Shown piece after piece: positions 1-6,680 of a stretch of DNA of 12,431 nt (the stretch's first letter is position 1; every line of letters begins with the position of its first letter). The stretch is taken from NCBI GenBank assembly GCA_013695195.1, contig JACDAY010000234.1:1-12431 (forward strand), in the 5' to 3' direction. Below the pieces are notes generated by a model. That model was not told where the DNA came from. It ran no database searches and worked only from the letters and a program-made list of their open reading frames with translations. This DNA comes from Blastocatellia bacterium (lineage in GTDB: Bacteria; Acidobacteriota; Blastocatellia; Pyrinomonadales; Pyrinomonadaceae). A program made the position numbers and the translations under genes.

Positions 1-240
1 GAAGCGTACGCGATTCTCAAAGAATTAAACGAATCGAAGCTGCCGGCTTCCCCGTTTGAAACGGCGATGATTTATATCGGGCTCGGCGAGCGGGAGCAGG
101 CCTTCACCTGGTTGGAAAAGGCGTATAGGGAACGTTCCTGGCAACTTGGTTTTCTCAAAGTAGAACCGATTTTCGACCCGCTTCGCCGAGATAAGCGGTT
201 CACTGATCTCATGCGGAGCGTCAAACTTACTCCTCAATAA
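1..240 (+). CDS. C-terminal end of a TPR-repeat protein (partial, 5' end outside window)
   Basis: The reading frame is open from the first base to a TAA at 238-240 and gives 79 residues. The tail has a TPR-like helix pair (YIGLGEREQAFTWLEKAY), then an 'LKVEPIFDPLRRDKRFTDLMRS' type ending split over residues 54-74. This ending (a large hydrophobic, then DP-x-FDPLR-x-D-x-RF) is typical of the last TPR unit in large acidobacterial proteins that join a kinase, winged-helix or cyclase domain to TPRs; that is family knowledge. The upstream effector domain is out of view, so the role of the whole protein cannot be given. The protein ends about 100 nt before the next gene, and a weak inverted repeat (AAACCG 276-281 / CGGTTT 301-306) lies in that gap. 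Confidence 0.8.
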   Translation, partial: EAYAILKELNESKLPASPFETAMIYIGLGEREQAFTWLEKAYRERSWQLGFLKVEPIFDPLRRDKRFTDLMRSVKLTPQ

Positions 241-330
241 TAGAATAGGCTCGGGATTGGAACGCGTCTTGCAATAAACCGGGCATCGCAGTTTAGTGAA
301 CGGTTTCAATTCAGTTTTTTACGAATTAAG

Positions 331-335
331 GGAGG
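331..335 (+). promoter_or_regulatory. Strong Shine-Dalgarno site for the 38-residue membrane protein
   Basis: GGAGG lies 5 nt before the ATG at 341. It is one of the few clear Shine-Dalgarno sequences in this window, and it is the main reason for accepting the short reading frame as a gene. A weak sigma-70-like promoter (TTGCAA 269-274, 17-nt spacer, TTTAGT 292-297) could serve it. Confidence 0.75.
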
Positions 336-340
336 GAAAG

Positions 341-457
341 ATGAATAATTTATTTCGCGGACTGATTGCAGGTGGTGCTGCTTATAAACTTGGTGGAGGA
401 CTGATCTCCACGATACTGATTTTTATTGTTGTCTTTTGGCTGCTTGGAAAGTGCTGA
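341..457 (+). CDS. Small single-span membrane protein, 38 residues, unknown function
   Basis: ATG at 341 to TGA at 455-457. The protein begins MNNLFRGLIAGGAAYKLGGG and continues with a hydrophobic stretch (LISTILIFIVVFWLLG, residues 21-36) before a terminal Lys-Cys. The layout is a short amphipathic, glycine-rich N-terminus followed by one membrane helix, with no cleavable signal. A good ribosome binding site 5 nt upstream and a plausible intrinsic terminator 24 nt downstream bracket the frame as a monocistronic unit, which supports it as a real gene. I do not recognise a named family. Glycine-rich 'AGGAAYKLGGG' resembles short membrane proteins annotated as hypothetical in many bacteria. Possible roles such as a membrane stress peptide or a partner of a larger membrane complex are guesses. 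Confidence 0.7.
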   Translation: MNNLFRGLIAGGAAYKLGGGLISTILIFIVVFWLLGKC

Positions 458-481
458 TCTAAATAATTTGATTATGAATTG

Positions 482-517
482 GGGCGGGGGCATCAATAAT
501 TAGCCACGCCCTTTTTA
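482..517 (+). terminator. Rho-independent terminator after the small membrane protein
   Basis: GGGCG (482-486) pairs with CGCCC (507-511). After one G/A mismatch, GG (488-489) pairs with CC (504-505). The loop is AT-rich, and TTTTT (512-516) follows directly. The stem is short and imperfect, but the position 24 nt after the stop codon and the adjoining T run fit an intrinsic terminator. The rest of the 458-675 gap holds no convincing gene. Confidence 0.6.
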
Positions 518-644
518 TCATTGTTCTGCTAACCCTGCCTTTTACATCCGCGTAATTCAAAATACTTAGACTTTTTGGGGATTTTTTCCATCCAATGTAC
601 TGAAAGCGGAACTTTTCGCCTTCAATAGTATTTGGATTATTATT

Positions 645-672
645 CTCGTGCAAAAAAGTTGGTTTACACGAG
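645..672 (+). promoter_or_regulatory. 6-bp inverted repeat just before the sigma factor start codon
   Basis: CTCGTG (645-650) and CACGAG (667-672) form a perfect inverted repeat with a 16-nt A/T-rich loop, ending 3 nt before the ATG at 676. No Shine-Dalgarno sequence is visible before this gene, so the hairpin would sit where a ribosome loads. It could be an mRNA structure that limits translation or an operator. Both roles are inference from position only. Confidence 0.35.
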
Positions 673-675
673 TGA

Positions 676-1254
676 ATGTTGATAAATTTATCAGATGAGC
701 AGCTTGTCGAATTGGCAGTTTCGAAAGATTCTGAGGCTTTCGGCGAAGTCGTTAAAAGATGGGAGCGAAAAATATTCGCTCTCTGTTTCGGTATGCTCGG
801 CCGTGAGGACGACGCCCGTGACGCGGCGCAGGAAACTTTTATCGCTGCTTATCGAAATTTAGCGAATTTTCGCGGTGAAGCCAAAGTTTCATCCTGGCTT
901 CATCGAATCGCAGTTAATCAATGTCTGACGACAAAGCGGCGTGCGAAAACACGCTCGGAAGATTTTTTGGACGAGGAAAGTAATGAGGAAGAAAGGGTTT
1001 TTATTGCACCGGAACATACTTCGCCTTCGCGGACAACAGAGCAGAACGAAAGGCTTAATATTGTTCGACAGGCAGTAAGCTCATTGCCGGTTGATTTGCG
1101 GCAGGTGATTGTGATGAAGGAGTTTGAGGATATGACGTTTCAGGAAATATCGGAAACGCTCGAATTGCCGCTAAGTACAGTGAAAAGCCGGCTTTATACG
1201 GCATTAAAACAATTAAGAATGAAATTAGAACGTGTTCCTCTTGAGGTTACGTAA
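676..1254 (+). CDS. ECF-family RNA polymerase sigma factor (sigma-24/RpoE-like)
   Basis: This 192-residue protein directs RNA polymerase to a small regulon. Region sigma-2 spans about residues 22-92: an 'RWERKIFALCFGMLGREDDARDAAQETF' segment (29-55, core -10 recognition and polymerase contact) followed by 'FRGEAKVSSWLHRIAVNQC' (65-83). Region sigma-4 spans about 130-184, with 'SSLPVDLRQVIVMKEFEDMTFQEISETL' leading into the helix-turn-helix 'LPLSTVKSRLYTALKQLR'. An acidic linker (DFLDEESNEEERVF, 96-109) joins them. The length is normal for the family. The ATG at 676 places the usual 'LSDEQLVELA' start at the right distance, although no ribosome binding site is visible. The next gene, 7 nt downstream, is a zinc-finger anti-sigma factor, so activity is probably controlled by sequestration at the membrane. 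Autoregulation is likely for this family but I see no clear ECF promoter. Confidence 0.95.
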   Translation: MLINLSDEQLVELAVSKDSEAFGEVVKRWERKIFALCFGMLGREDDARDAAQETFIAAYRNLANFRGEAKVSSWLHRIAVNQCLTTKRRAKTRSEDFLDEESNEEERVFIAPEHTSPSRTTEQNERLNIVRQAVSSLPVDLRQVIVMKEFEDMTFQEISETLELPLSTVKSRLYTALKQLRMKLERVPLEVT

Positions 1255-1261
1255 AATCAGA

Positions 1262-2038
1262 ATGATAAACACCAGTAAAAATTTATCCTGTGCCTTTGCA
1301 GACGATCTTGTTTCATATTTGTACGGCGAAATGGATCTTTCCGAAATGGGCGGCTTCGAGACCCATCTGTCGGATTGTACTGATTGCACGGAAGAATTTG
1401 CTGACCTTTCATTGGCTCGACTGGGAGTTTATGAATGGAATCGGGATGAATTCAGACATCTTAAAACACCCTTTATCGAAATACCATATTCTTCGACAAA
1501 TCACCCTGAATACGTGCATTCTTCATGGCTCGATGCTTTACGCGGGGTTTTCGCAACGGCTCCCAAATGGGCTGCCGCAGGAGGCGCTTTTGCTATTCTG
1601 GCAGTCGGACTTGGAATAACCTTGATCGCTTCGAATTTATTTAGGGACAGCAATGATTTGACAGAAGGAAATAATGTCATTGCATCGGAGTTAACTGTAA
1701 TAAATCCAGTAGCTTTACCTGCTCAGCGTGAAGTAGAACGTGAACCTGCTTTATCTGACGAGTCTGTCACCGTTGATACAAGAAACCGTCCCAGTGCGGC
1801 ACTATTAAAAAGTGAATTAAGCTATGGTCGCCTGGCTGCTCCGGCTTCCACATCGTTGCGTAATCGGAAAAAGACATCAACGCCGCTGTATAGTAAGGAG
1901 ATAGAAGCAATTCGCGGAAAAAACGTAAATAAAAATCCGGGCCGATCTGCTCCACCGCAGCTAAGTGATTTTAGAGACGAAGAAGACCGTAGTCTGCGTC
2001 TGGCCGATCTTTTCGCAGACGTAGATGCAGGACGATAG
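1262..2038 (+). CDS. Zinc-finger (ZAS-type) transmembrane anti-sigma factor
   Basis: Starting at ATG 1262, 7 nt after the sigma factor stop, the protein has 258 residues. A GTG at 1232 would add ten residues that overlap the sigma gene; I reject it because the ATG start gives a normal anti-sigma N-terminus. The cytoplasmic head contains the zinc motif H35-x3-C39-x2-C42 (HLSDCTDC), preceded by Cys10, as in proteins that clamp ECF sigma factors. One membrane helix (about residues 103-127, 'WAAAGGAFAILAVGLGITLIA') follows. The periplasmic part (about 128-258) is low in complexity, polar, and without a recognisable domain, ending in an acidic 'DEEDRSLRLADLFADVD' segment. The family role is to hold the sigma factor inactive until a signal is sensed. 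The next gene encodes a likely periplasmic sensor partner. Confidence 0.85.
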   Translation: MINTSKNLSCAFADDLVSYLYGEMDLSEMGGFETHLSDCTDCTEEFADLSLARLGVYEWNRDEFRHLKTPFIEIPYSSTNHPEYVHSSWLDALRGVFATAPKWAAAGGAFAILAVGLGITLIASNLFRDSNDLTEGNNVIASELTVINPVALPAQREVEREPALSDESVTVDTRNRPSAALLKSELSYGRLAAPASTSLRNRKKTSTPLYSKEIEAIRGKNVNKNPGRSAPPQLSDFRDEEDRSLRLADLFADVDAGR

Positions 2039-2053
2039 GTAAATAACTCAACC

Positions 2054-2590
2054 ATGATACGAAATCTACATTTTCAAAAGGTTTTTATATTTTCTGTAAT
2101 TCTTATGGGTTTCTCATTATTTGTTAATGGACAGGACGAACCTTCTGGCTCTAACGAGCAAAAGTTCGACCTGCCGAACAATGAACGGCCGAATTTACTG
2201 CGTGAGCTTGGGCTTTCGACCGAACAGATAAAACAGATACGGAAAAGGAACATCGAACGAAGGCCGATTGAACAGGAAGCCCGGCGCCGCTTTCGTGAAG
2301 CCAGGCAAAAACTTGACGCGGCTATTTACGGTGAATCTGTGAACGAACAGGAAGTTAAAGTATTGCTTGAAGAGTTTCAGACAGCTCAAGGCGAGATGGC
2401 AAAAATACGTATTGTGAATGAGCTTTCGGTGCGGAAAATTCTCACGCCGGAACAGCTTGTAAAATTCCGTGAATTGCGTCGTAACTTTGCAGGGACAAGG
2501 GAAAATATACAGAACCGACGACGAATGCGGAATGATCGGCAGCGTTTACGCCGTCTCAACCGGCAGCAGAAACAAATCCCGGAAAATTAA
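2054..2590 (+). CDS. Periplasmic Spy/CpxP/CnrX-like protein (LTxxQ family)
   Basis: The 178-residue product starts with a signal peptide (residues 1-26, hydrophobic core FIFSVILMGFSLFV, likely cut after VNG). Two LTxxQ-like motifs are visible: 'LGLSTEQIKQI' (52-62) and 'ILTPEQLVKF' (129-138). The region between them is predicted to be almost entirely helical and charged, as in Spy, CpxP, ZraP and CnrX, which form helical-hairpin dimers that bind unfolded proteins or metal ions. The C-terminus (about 142-178) is unusually arginine-rich. The gene lies 15 nt after the anti-sigma gene, so the three are probably one operon. By analogy with CnrX-CnrY-CnrH, this protein may be the sensing subunit that relays a periplasmic signal to the anti-sigma factor; that link is inference. 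It lacks obvious His/Met clusters, so metal sensing is not evident. Confidence 0.75.
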   Translation: MIRNLHFQKVFIFSVILMGFSLFVNGQDEPSGSNEQKFDLPNNERPNLLRELGLSTEQIKQIRKRNIERRPIEQEARRRFREARQKLDAAIYGESVNEQEVKVLLEEFQTAQGEMAKIRIVNELSVRKILTPEQLVKFRELRRNFAGTRENIQNRRRMRNDRQRLRRLNRQQKQIPEN

Positions 2591-2616
2591 TTTTTATTTA
2601 TTTATTCTTCGATGCT

Positions 2617-2645
2617 ACAGCCGATCCGTAAAATGGGCCGGCTGT
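2617..2645 (+). terminator. Possible terminator after the sigma/anti-sigma/Spy-like operon
   Basis: ACAGCCG (2617-2623) pairs perfectly with CGGCTGT (2639-2645). The stem may extend inward with a C/A mismatch, a G-T pair and two G-C pairs. The run after it (TTTCTAGTTGTCGTTTT) is only moderately T-rich, so termination may be partial. It lies in the 130-nt gap before mlaE, where a promoter would be expected. I see only a weak candidate there (TTGTCG 2652-2657, 17 nt, TAACCT 2675-2680). Confidence 0.45.
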
Positions 2646-2720
2646 TTCTAGTTGTCGTTTTCGATGGTTCATTGTAACCTTTTAGAAAACGCTGGATGTC
2701 GCGGTGTTTAAAGTCTCTAA

Positions 2721-3491
2721 ATGAACCCGTTAACAAAATTTTTATTAGAACTGCAGGAAGTCAGTTTGCTCATTTGGAATGCACTCACCGGTATTGTACG
2801 AAAGCCGAGATATTTTCCTGAACTTGTCCGGCAAATGGATATTATCGGCGTTGGCTCGCTGCCGATCGTTTTGCTGACAGGATTTTTCACCGGCGGTGTT
2901 CTGGTATTGCAAACATTTCCTACTCTTCAGTATTATGGCGTTCATAATGAAGCCGGGCGTTCGGTTGCGACCTCGCTTATCCGTGAACTCGGCCCTGTTT
3001 TATCGGCGTTGATGGTGTCGGGCAGGATCGGTTCCGCGATCTCGGCGGAGCTTGGATCGATGGTCGTTTCCCAACAAATTGATGCAATGCGGGCACTTGG
3101 GACTGACCCGACCAGAAAACTTGTTGCGCCGCGTGTGATTGCCTTGATTGTGATGCTGCCGCTCTTGACTGTCGCCGCGGATATATTCGGCATTATCGGC
3201 GGCGGTACCGTAGCTTTTTATATATTCGAGCAGGATTATAACGTTTTTATTAACTCGGTACGAAACGGCATTACATCGGATGATTTGATCGGCGGAGTGA
3301 TCAAACCGTTCTTTTTTGGTTTGATTATCGGCGGCATAGCCTGTCATAAAGGGCTGAGTACGACGGGCGGAACAGTCGGAGTTGGGCGTTCGACGATCAA
3401 CGCGGTCGTTCTTTCTTCTATTTGGGTAATTATTTTCGATTTTTTTCTGGCGAAGGCGATCCAGACGGTTCTTGGCGTAGACGTCATATAA
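2721..3491 (+). CDS. mlaE: MlaE/YrbE-family permease of an MCE lipid transporter
   Basis: This 256-residue inner-membrane protein is the permease half of an Mla-type ABC transporter that moves phospholipids or other hydrophobic molecules between the inner membrane and the periplasmic MCE protein. Hydrophobic segments lie at about 45-65, 92-112, 138-165, 196-208 and 228-248. The family signature is clear: 'ELGPVLSALMVSGRIGSA' (89-106) followed by the coupling-helix segment 'AELGSMVVSQQIDAMRALG' (109-127), and the late glycine-rich 'GGTVGVGRSTINAVV' (216-230). The length matches the family. The coupling helix has QQID where many homologues have EQID, a mild variation. It is the first gene of mlaE-mlaF-mlaD. 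Neither mlaB nor mlaC follows. No strong ribosome binding site precedes the ATG. Confidence 0.95.
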   Translation: MNPLTKFLLELQEVSLLIWNALTGIVRKPRYFPELVRQMDIIGVGSLPIVLLTGFFTGGVLVLQTFPTLQYYGVHNEAGRSVATSLIRELGPVLSALMVSGRIGSAISAELGSMVVSQQIDAMRALGTDPTRKLVAPRVIALIVMLPLLTVAADIFGIIGGGTVAFYIFEQDYNVFINSVRNGITSDDLIGGVIKPFFFGLIIGGIACHKGLSTTGGTVGVGRSTINAVVLSSIWVIIFDFFLAKAIQTVLGVDVI

Positions 3492-3512
3492 ACGGTATAC
3501 TCACCTAAATTT

Positions 3513-4412
3513 ATGGTGTCTCCGCAAATCGACGAAAATAATCTAAATTTGGAAGAAGATCTGGAGCCGACAGATCTGGAAGACGCCGTCGATGAGCCGG
3601 ACCGCATCGTACCAGCCATCGAATTCCGTGATGTTCATTTATCTTTCGATAATACTAATATACTGAACGGAGTGAGCTTTACGGTTCGCCGCGGGGAATC
3701 GAAAGTGATTTTGGGCCGCAGCGGAGGCGGTAAATCTACCATAATCAGACTGATATTGGGACTTTTAAAACCCGATTCAGGCCGGATTTTCATAGACGGA
3801 GAAGAGATCACCGAATATAGCGAACAGGAAATCATGCCGGTACGGCAAAAAATAGGCATGGTTTTTCAGGAAGGCGCGTTGTTCGATTCCCTTTCAGTTT
3901 ACGAAAACGTCGCGTACCGGTTAAACGAACAAGGGGTGGATGATGGCGAGATCGAACAGGAAGTGCGGCGGATGCTAAATTTCGTCGACCTGGAAGATTC
4001 TATCGACAAAATGCCGATAGAGCTTTCGGGAGGCATGCGACGCCGTGTCGGAATCGCACGCGCTTTGATCGGAGATCCGCAGATCGTGCTTTTTGATGAG
4101 CCGACGGCAGGCCTCGATCCGCCGACGGCCAGAACGATCTGCGAACTGGCGATCAAGCTCCGCGATCTTCAGGATGTGTCCTCAATTTTCGTAACGCACG
4201 AGATGAATAATGTCGAATATTTATCGTCGGAATATGCAACAGTCAATGAAGACGGGCAGGTTGTGTTCGAGAAAGAAGGCGAAAAGCTTTGTCTCGTCAA
4301 TACTGAAGTGATAATGTTGCGGGATGGAGAGATAATTTTCAGCGGATCTGATGAGCAGCTTCGATCAAGCAAGGATTCGTATATTCTTAACTTTATCCAC
4401 GGCAAATCGTAA
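3513..4412 (+). CDS. mlaF: MlaF-family ABC transporter ATPase of an MCE lipid transporter
   Basis: This 299-residue ATPase powers the MlaE permease. Visible motifs are Walker A GRSGGGKST (68-76), Q-loop Gln119 (VFQEGALFDSL), signature LSGGMRRRVG (171-180), Walker B with the D-loop (IVLFDEPTAGLD, 191-202) and the switch histidine H229 (FVTHE). Two features differ from a typical MlaF. A roughly 33-residue, very acidic N-terminal extension (EEDLEPTDLEDAVDEPD) precedes the first beta strand. An insert of about 25-28 residues, 'EYATVNEDGQVVFEKEGEKLC' (240-260), lies between the H-loop and the closing 'VIMLRDGEIIFSG' strand. The gene sits 21 nt after mlaE and 9 nt before mlaD, consistent with one operon. 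The ATG at 3513 lacks a clear ribosome binding site, so a later start that removes part of the acidic extension is possible. Confidence 0.93.
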   Translation: MVSPQIDENNLNLEEDLEPTDLEDAVDEPDRIVPAIEFRDVHLSFDNTNILNGVSFTVRRGESKVILGRSGGGKSTIIRLILGLLKPDSGRIFIDGEEITEYSEQEIMPVRQKIGMVFQEGALFDSLSVYENVAYRLNEQGVDDGEIEQEVRRMLNFVDLEDSIDKMPIELSGGMRRRVGIARALIGDPQIVLFDEPTAGLDPPTARTICELAIKLRDLQDVSSIFVTHEMNNVEYLSSEYATVNEDGQVVFEKEGEKLCLVNTEVIMLRDGEIIFSGSDEQLRSSKDSYILNFIHGKS

Positions 4413-4421
4413 ATTACTAAG

Positions 4422-5627
4422 ATGGTCGAAACAAAGAAAACTTTAACATTTAGCAAAGTACGAGTCGGCATTTTCGTTCTGTTCGGACTCGCCGTGCTCG
4501 CTTTTCTGATACTAAATTCTACAGGCGATTTCAACCCGTTTGAGAAAAAGTTGAGTCTTAAAGCCCGTTTTGCCGCCGCCGACGGTTTGCGTGAGGGATC
4601 TGAAGTTCAGCTCGCGGGCGTGCGTATCGGAAAAGTCGAACGGGTCGATCTGCTTCCACCGGACAGCCCCGAAGAGTTTAAGGTTGAAGCGACTATGGCG
4701 ATTGACGGCGAATTGAACGGTAGACCGATTTCTGAACGGGTACGAACTGACTCTATAGCTCAACTGATAGCGACTTCGCTGTTGGCAAATGATAAGACGA
4801 TAAACATCACGCCCGGGACCTCAAAAGGGGCTCCGGTTTCGGAGAATGATATTCTAAAGTCCGGCACAGCGATCTCGATAAACCAATTGACAAGAACAGG
4901 AAACGAGCTTCTCGAACAGATCAATAAGCTTTCCGTTCCCGCAAATGAGATTCTGGACAAAGCCAACCGGGGCGAGGGCACGCTCGGCCGGTTCGTAAAC
5001 GATGAATCGCTTTACCGCAATCTTGATGCCACCGTTGCCGAGACCAAGCTTACAATGGCAAAGCTTCAGACGACACTGGAAAAAGTGAACAACGGCGACG
5101 GAACTGCAGGAAAACTCCTGAACGATCCCGCTCTGTACAATAGTCTCAATCGAACCGTCACTCAGCTTGAAGGCATTTCCAACGATATCCGCTCCGGCCG
5201 CGGCACCGCAGGAAAATTAATTACCGACGACGCTTTGTATAATGAAACCCGCGCGGCGATCATTGATTTGCGTACGTCAGCCGCAAAGATCAACGGGATC
5301 GCCGATGACTTCAAGCTGATCACGACCGATCTTGCCGAAGGAAGAGGTTCCGCCGGAAAATTTCTCAAAGACGAACAGCTATATGATGAAGCGCGCAATA
5401 CTATGGCACGTTTTAATTCGACCGCTGCAAGAATTGAAGCAATCATCACGGATGCACAGGCAGGTAAAGGCACTATCGGCAAACTTTTCACCGACGAAAC
5501 GCTCTACAATAATGTCAATCAAACTGCTTCGAATGTTAATCAGCTTTCAAGCGAAGGGACAAAATTGATTTACGATTTCCGCCAGAACCCAAAGAAATAC
5601 CTGAGAATCAAGGTTAGCTTATTCTAG
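4422..5627 (+). CDS. mlaD: MlaD-like MCE-domain protein with five Gly-rich C-terminal repeats
   Basis: The 401-residue product is the substrate-binding partner of the MlaE/MlaF transporter. It is anchored by one N-terminal membrane helix (about 14-32, VRVGIFVLFGLAVLAFLIL) and is otherwise periplasmic. The MCE domain covers about 44-131, with 'ARFAAADGLREGSEVQLAGVRIGKVERV' spread over 48-75. After it, instead of the short E. coli tail, a long helical region carries five copies of a 'G-x-G-T-x-G-K-(L/F)-x-x-D-x-x-L-Y' unit starting at residues 184, 225, 259, 307 and 348. Long-tailed MCE proteins (PqiB, YebT and mycobacterial Mce types) can form needles or tubes. By inference the helices here may form a stalk toward the outer membrane. 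The protein ends 8 nt before argC. Confidence 0.92.
   Translation: MVETKKTLTFSKVRVGIFVLFGLAVLAFLILNSTGDFNPFEKKLSLKARFAAADGLREGSEVQLAGVRIGKVERVDLLPPDSPEEFKVEATMAIDGELNGRPISERVRTDSIAQLIATSLLANDKTINITPGTSKGAPVSENDILKSGTAISINQLTRTGNELLEQINKLSVPANEILDKANRGEGTLGRFVNDESLYRNLDATVAETKLTMAKLQTTLEKVNNGDGTAGKLLNDPALYNSLNRTVTQLEGISNDIRSGRGTAGKLITDDALYNETRAAIIDLRTSAAKINGIADDFKLITTDLAEGRGSAGKFLKDEQLYDEARNTMARFNSTAARIEAIITDAQAGKGTIGKLFTDETLYNNVNQTASNVNQLSSEGTKLIYDFRQNPKKYLRIKVSLF
4971..5513 (+). repeat. Five in-frame coding repeats in mlaD
   Basis: The units begin at 4971, 5094, 5196, 5340 and 5463 and encode GEGTLGRFVNDESLY, GDGTAGKLLNDPALY, GRGTAGKLITDDALY, GRGSAGKFLKDEQLY and GKGTIGKLFTDETLY. Protein identity between units is high, while the DNA differs at many third positions, so the repeats are old and kept by selection. 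Spacings are 123, 102, 144 and 123 nt. Confidence 0.85.
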
Positions 5628-5635
5628 ATACGATA

Positions 5636-6679
5636 TTGAGCAATCCTGATCAAAAAATAAGAATTGCAATTTTCGGCGGATCGGGCTACGGCGGCAGCGA
5701 ATTGCTGCGCATTCTGCTTTTCCATCCGAACGCCGAAATTGTTTTGGTAACGGCAAACGAGCATGCTTCAAAACCGGTTGCCGAAGTCCACAGGAATCTG
5801 TTGGGTCAAACTGATCTGGTCTTTGAAAATTCACCGGCTGATTTTTCAACACTCGATAATATCGAACTTGCATTTTTCGCGCTGCCTCACGGACAAGCCC
5901 TGAATTTTATCCCGCGGCTTTCTGCATACACTAAGGCAATTGACTTGTCTGGCGATTTCCGGCTCAATGATGCCGACATTTTCGAACAGTTTTACAAATT
6001 CGCACACACCGCTGCCGCCTTGCAAAAGGAATTCGTGTACGGACTGACCGAAACGAATCGTGACGCGATCAAAACCGCGAAATACATTGCCAATCCAGGA
6101 TGTTTTGCTACTGCAACGCTTTTAGCTCTTGCTCCGTTGGTCAAAAGTGGTTTAATCACGGGAAAGATCATCGTCGACGCAAAAACCGGCTCATCCGGCT
6201 CGGGAGCTAAATCGGCGGCAAATACTCATCATCCGCAGCGGATGAACTCGTTTTATGCTTATAAACCATTCATGCACCAGCACGTTCCGGAAATTGAACA
6301 GCATCTCGGCGAGATCGGCGAATTCCAAAATGAGCTTGTATTCATGACACACAGCCTGCCTGTCTCGCGCGGAATTTTTGCCACCTGCTATCTCGAAACG
6401 ACTGCGCAAATGACTAACGAGGATTTGAAAAACTTATATAGGCATTTTTACGAAGATTCGTTTTTCATCCGCCTTGTCGATGGCTCACCCGACATTAACT
6501 GGGTAAAAACAACAAATTTTTGCGACATGGCGGTGCATTCCAATGGGAGTCAAGTCGTTGTTTTCTCCGCAGTCGACAATCTGGTCAAAGGTGCCGCCGG
6601 GCAGGCCGTTCAAAATATGAATCTGATGTTCGGACTGGACGAAAAGACAGGGCTGATCTTTACCGGCAGCAATCCGTAG
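5636..6679 (+). CDS. argC: N-acyl-gamma-glutamyl-phosphate reductase (ArgC)
   Basis: ArgC reduces the N-acylglutamyl phosphate made by ArgB to the semialdehyde, using NADPH, in cytoplasmic arginine synthesis. The 347-residue product has the N-terminal nucleotide-binding motif GGSGYGGSELLRIL (14-27), the 'SGDFRL' segment (105-110), the catalytic cysteine in NPGCFAT (Cys156) and the conserved 'HQHVPEIEQ' (214-222) with the assisting histidine. Length and order fit the long (type 1) ArgC family. The start is a TTG at 5636. No ATG lies between the mlaD stop and the nucleotide-binding motif, so TTG is the best choice, and no strong ribosome binding site is seen. It lies 8 nt after mlaD and is probably co-transcribed with it. 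The substrate may be the N-succinyl rather than N-acetyl form, given the downstream carbamoyltransferase. Confidence 0.95.
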   Translation: MSNPDQKIRIAIFGGSGYGGSELLRILLFHPNAEIVLVTANEHASKPVAEVHRNLLGQTDLVFENSPADFSTLDNIELAFFALPHGQALNFIPRLSAYTKAIDLSGDFRLNDADIFEQFYKFAHTAAALQKEFVYGLTETNRDAIKTAKYIANPGCFATATLLALAPLVKSGLITGKIIVDAKTGSSGSGAKSAANTHHPQRMNSFYAYKPFMHQHVPEIEQHLGEIGEFQNELVFMTHSLPVSRGIFATCYLETTAQMTNEDLKNLYRHFYEDSFFIRLVDGSPDINWVKTTNFCDMAVHSNGSQVVVFSAVDNLVKGAAGQAVQNMNLMFGLDEKTGLIFTGSNP

Positions 6680-6680
6680 T

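Noticed and set aside
276..306. AAACCG/CGGTTT inverted repeat after the TPR gene
   Set aside because: Six pairs over a 19-nt loop with the T run 8 nt away; too weak to call a terminator.
608..636. GGAACTT (608-614) as the -35 of an autoregulatory ECF promoter before the sigma gene
   Set aside because: No matching -10 element is found at the expected 15-17 nt spacing, so it may be chance.
459..653. Minus-strand 64-codon frame in the gap before the sigma factor
   Set aside because: It runs through the terminator hairpin and has no recognisable domain, ribosome binding site or neighbours in its direction.
1232..1261. GTG start that extends the anti-sigma factor into the sigma gene
   Set aside because: Ten added residues (MFLLRLRKIR) do not fit the family start; ATG 1262 gives a normal layout.
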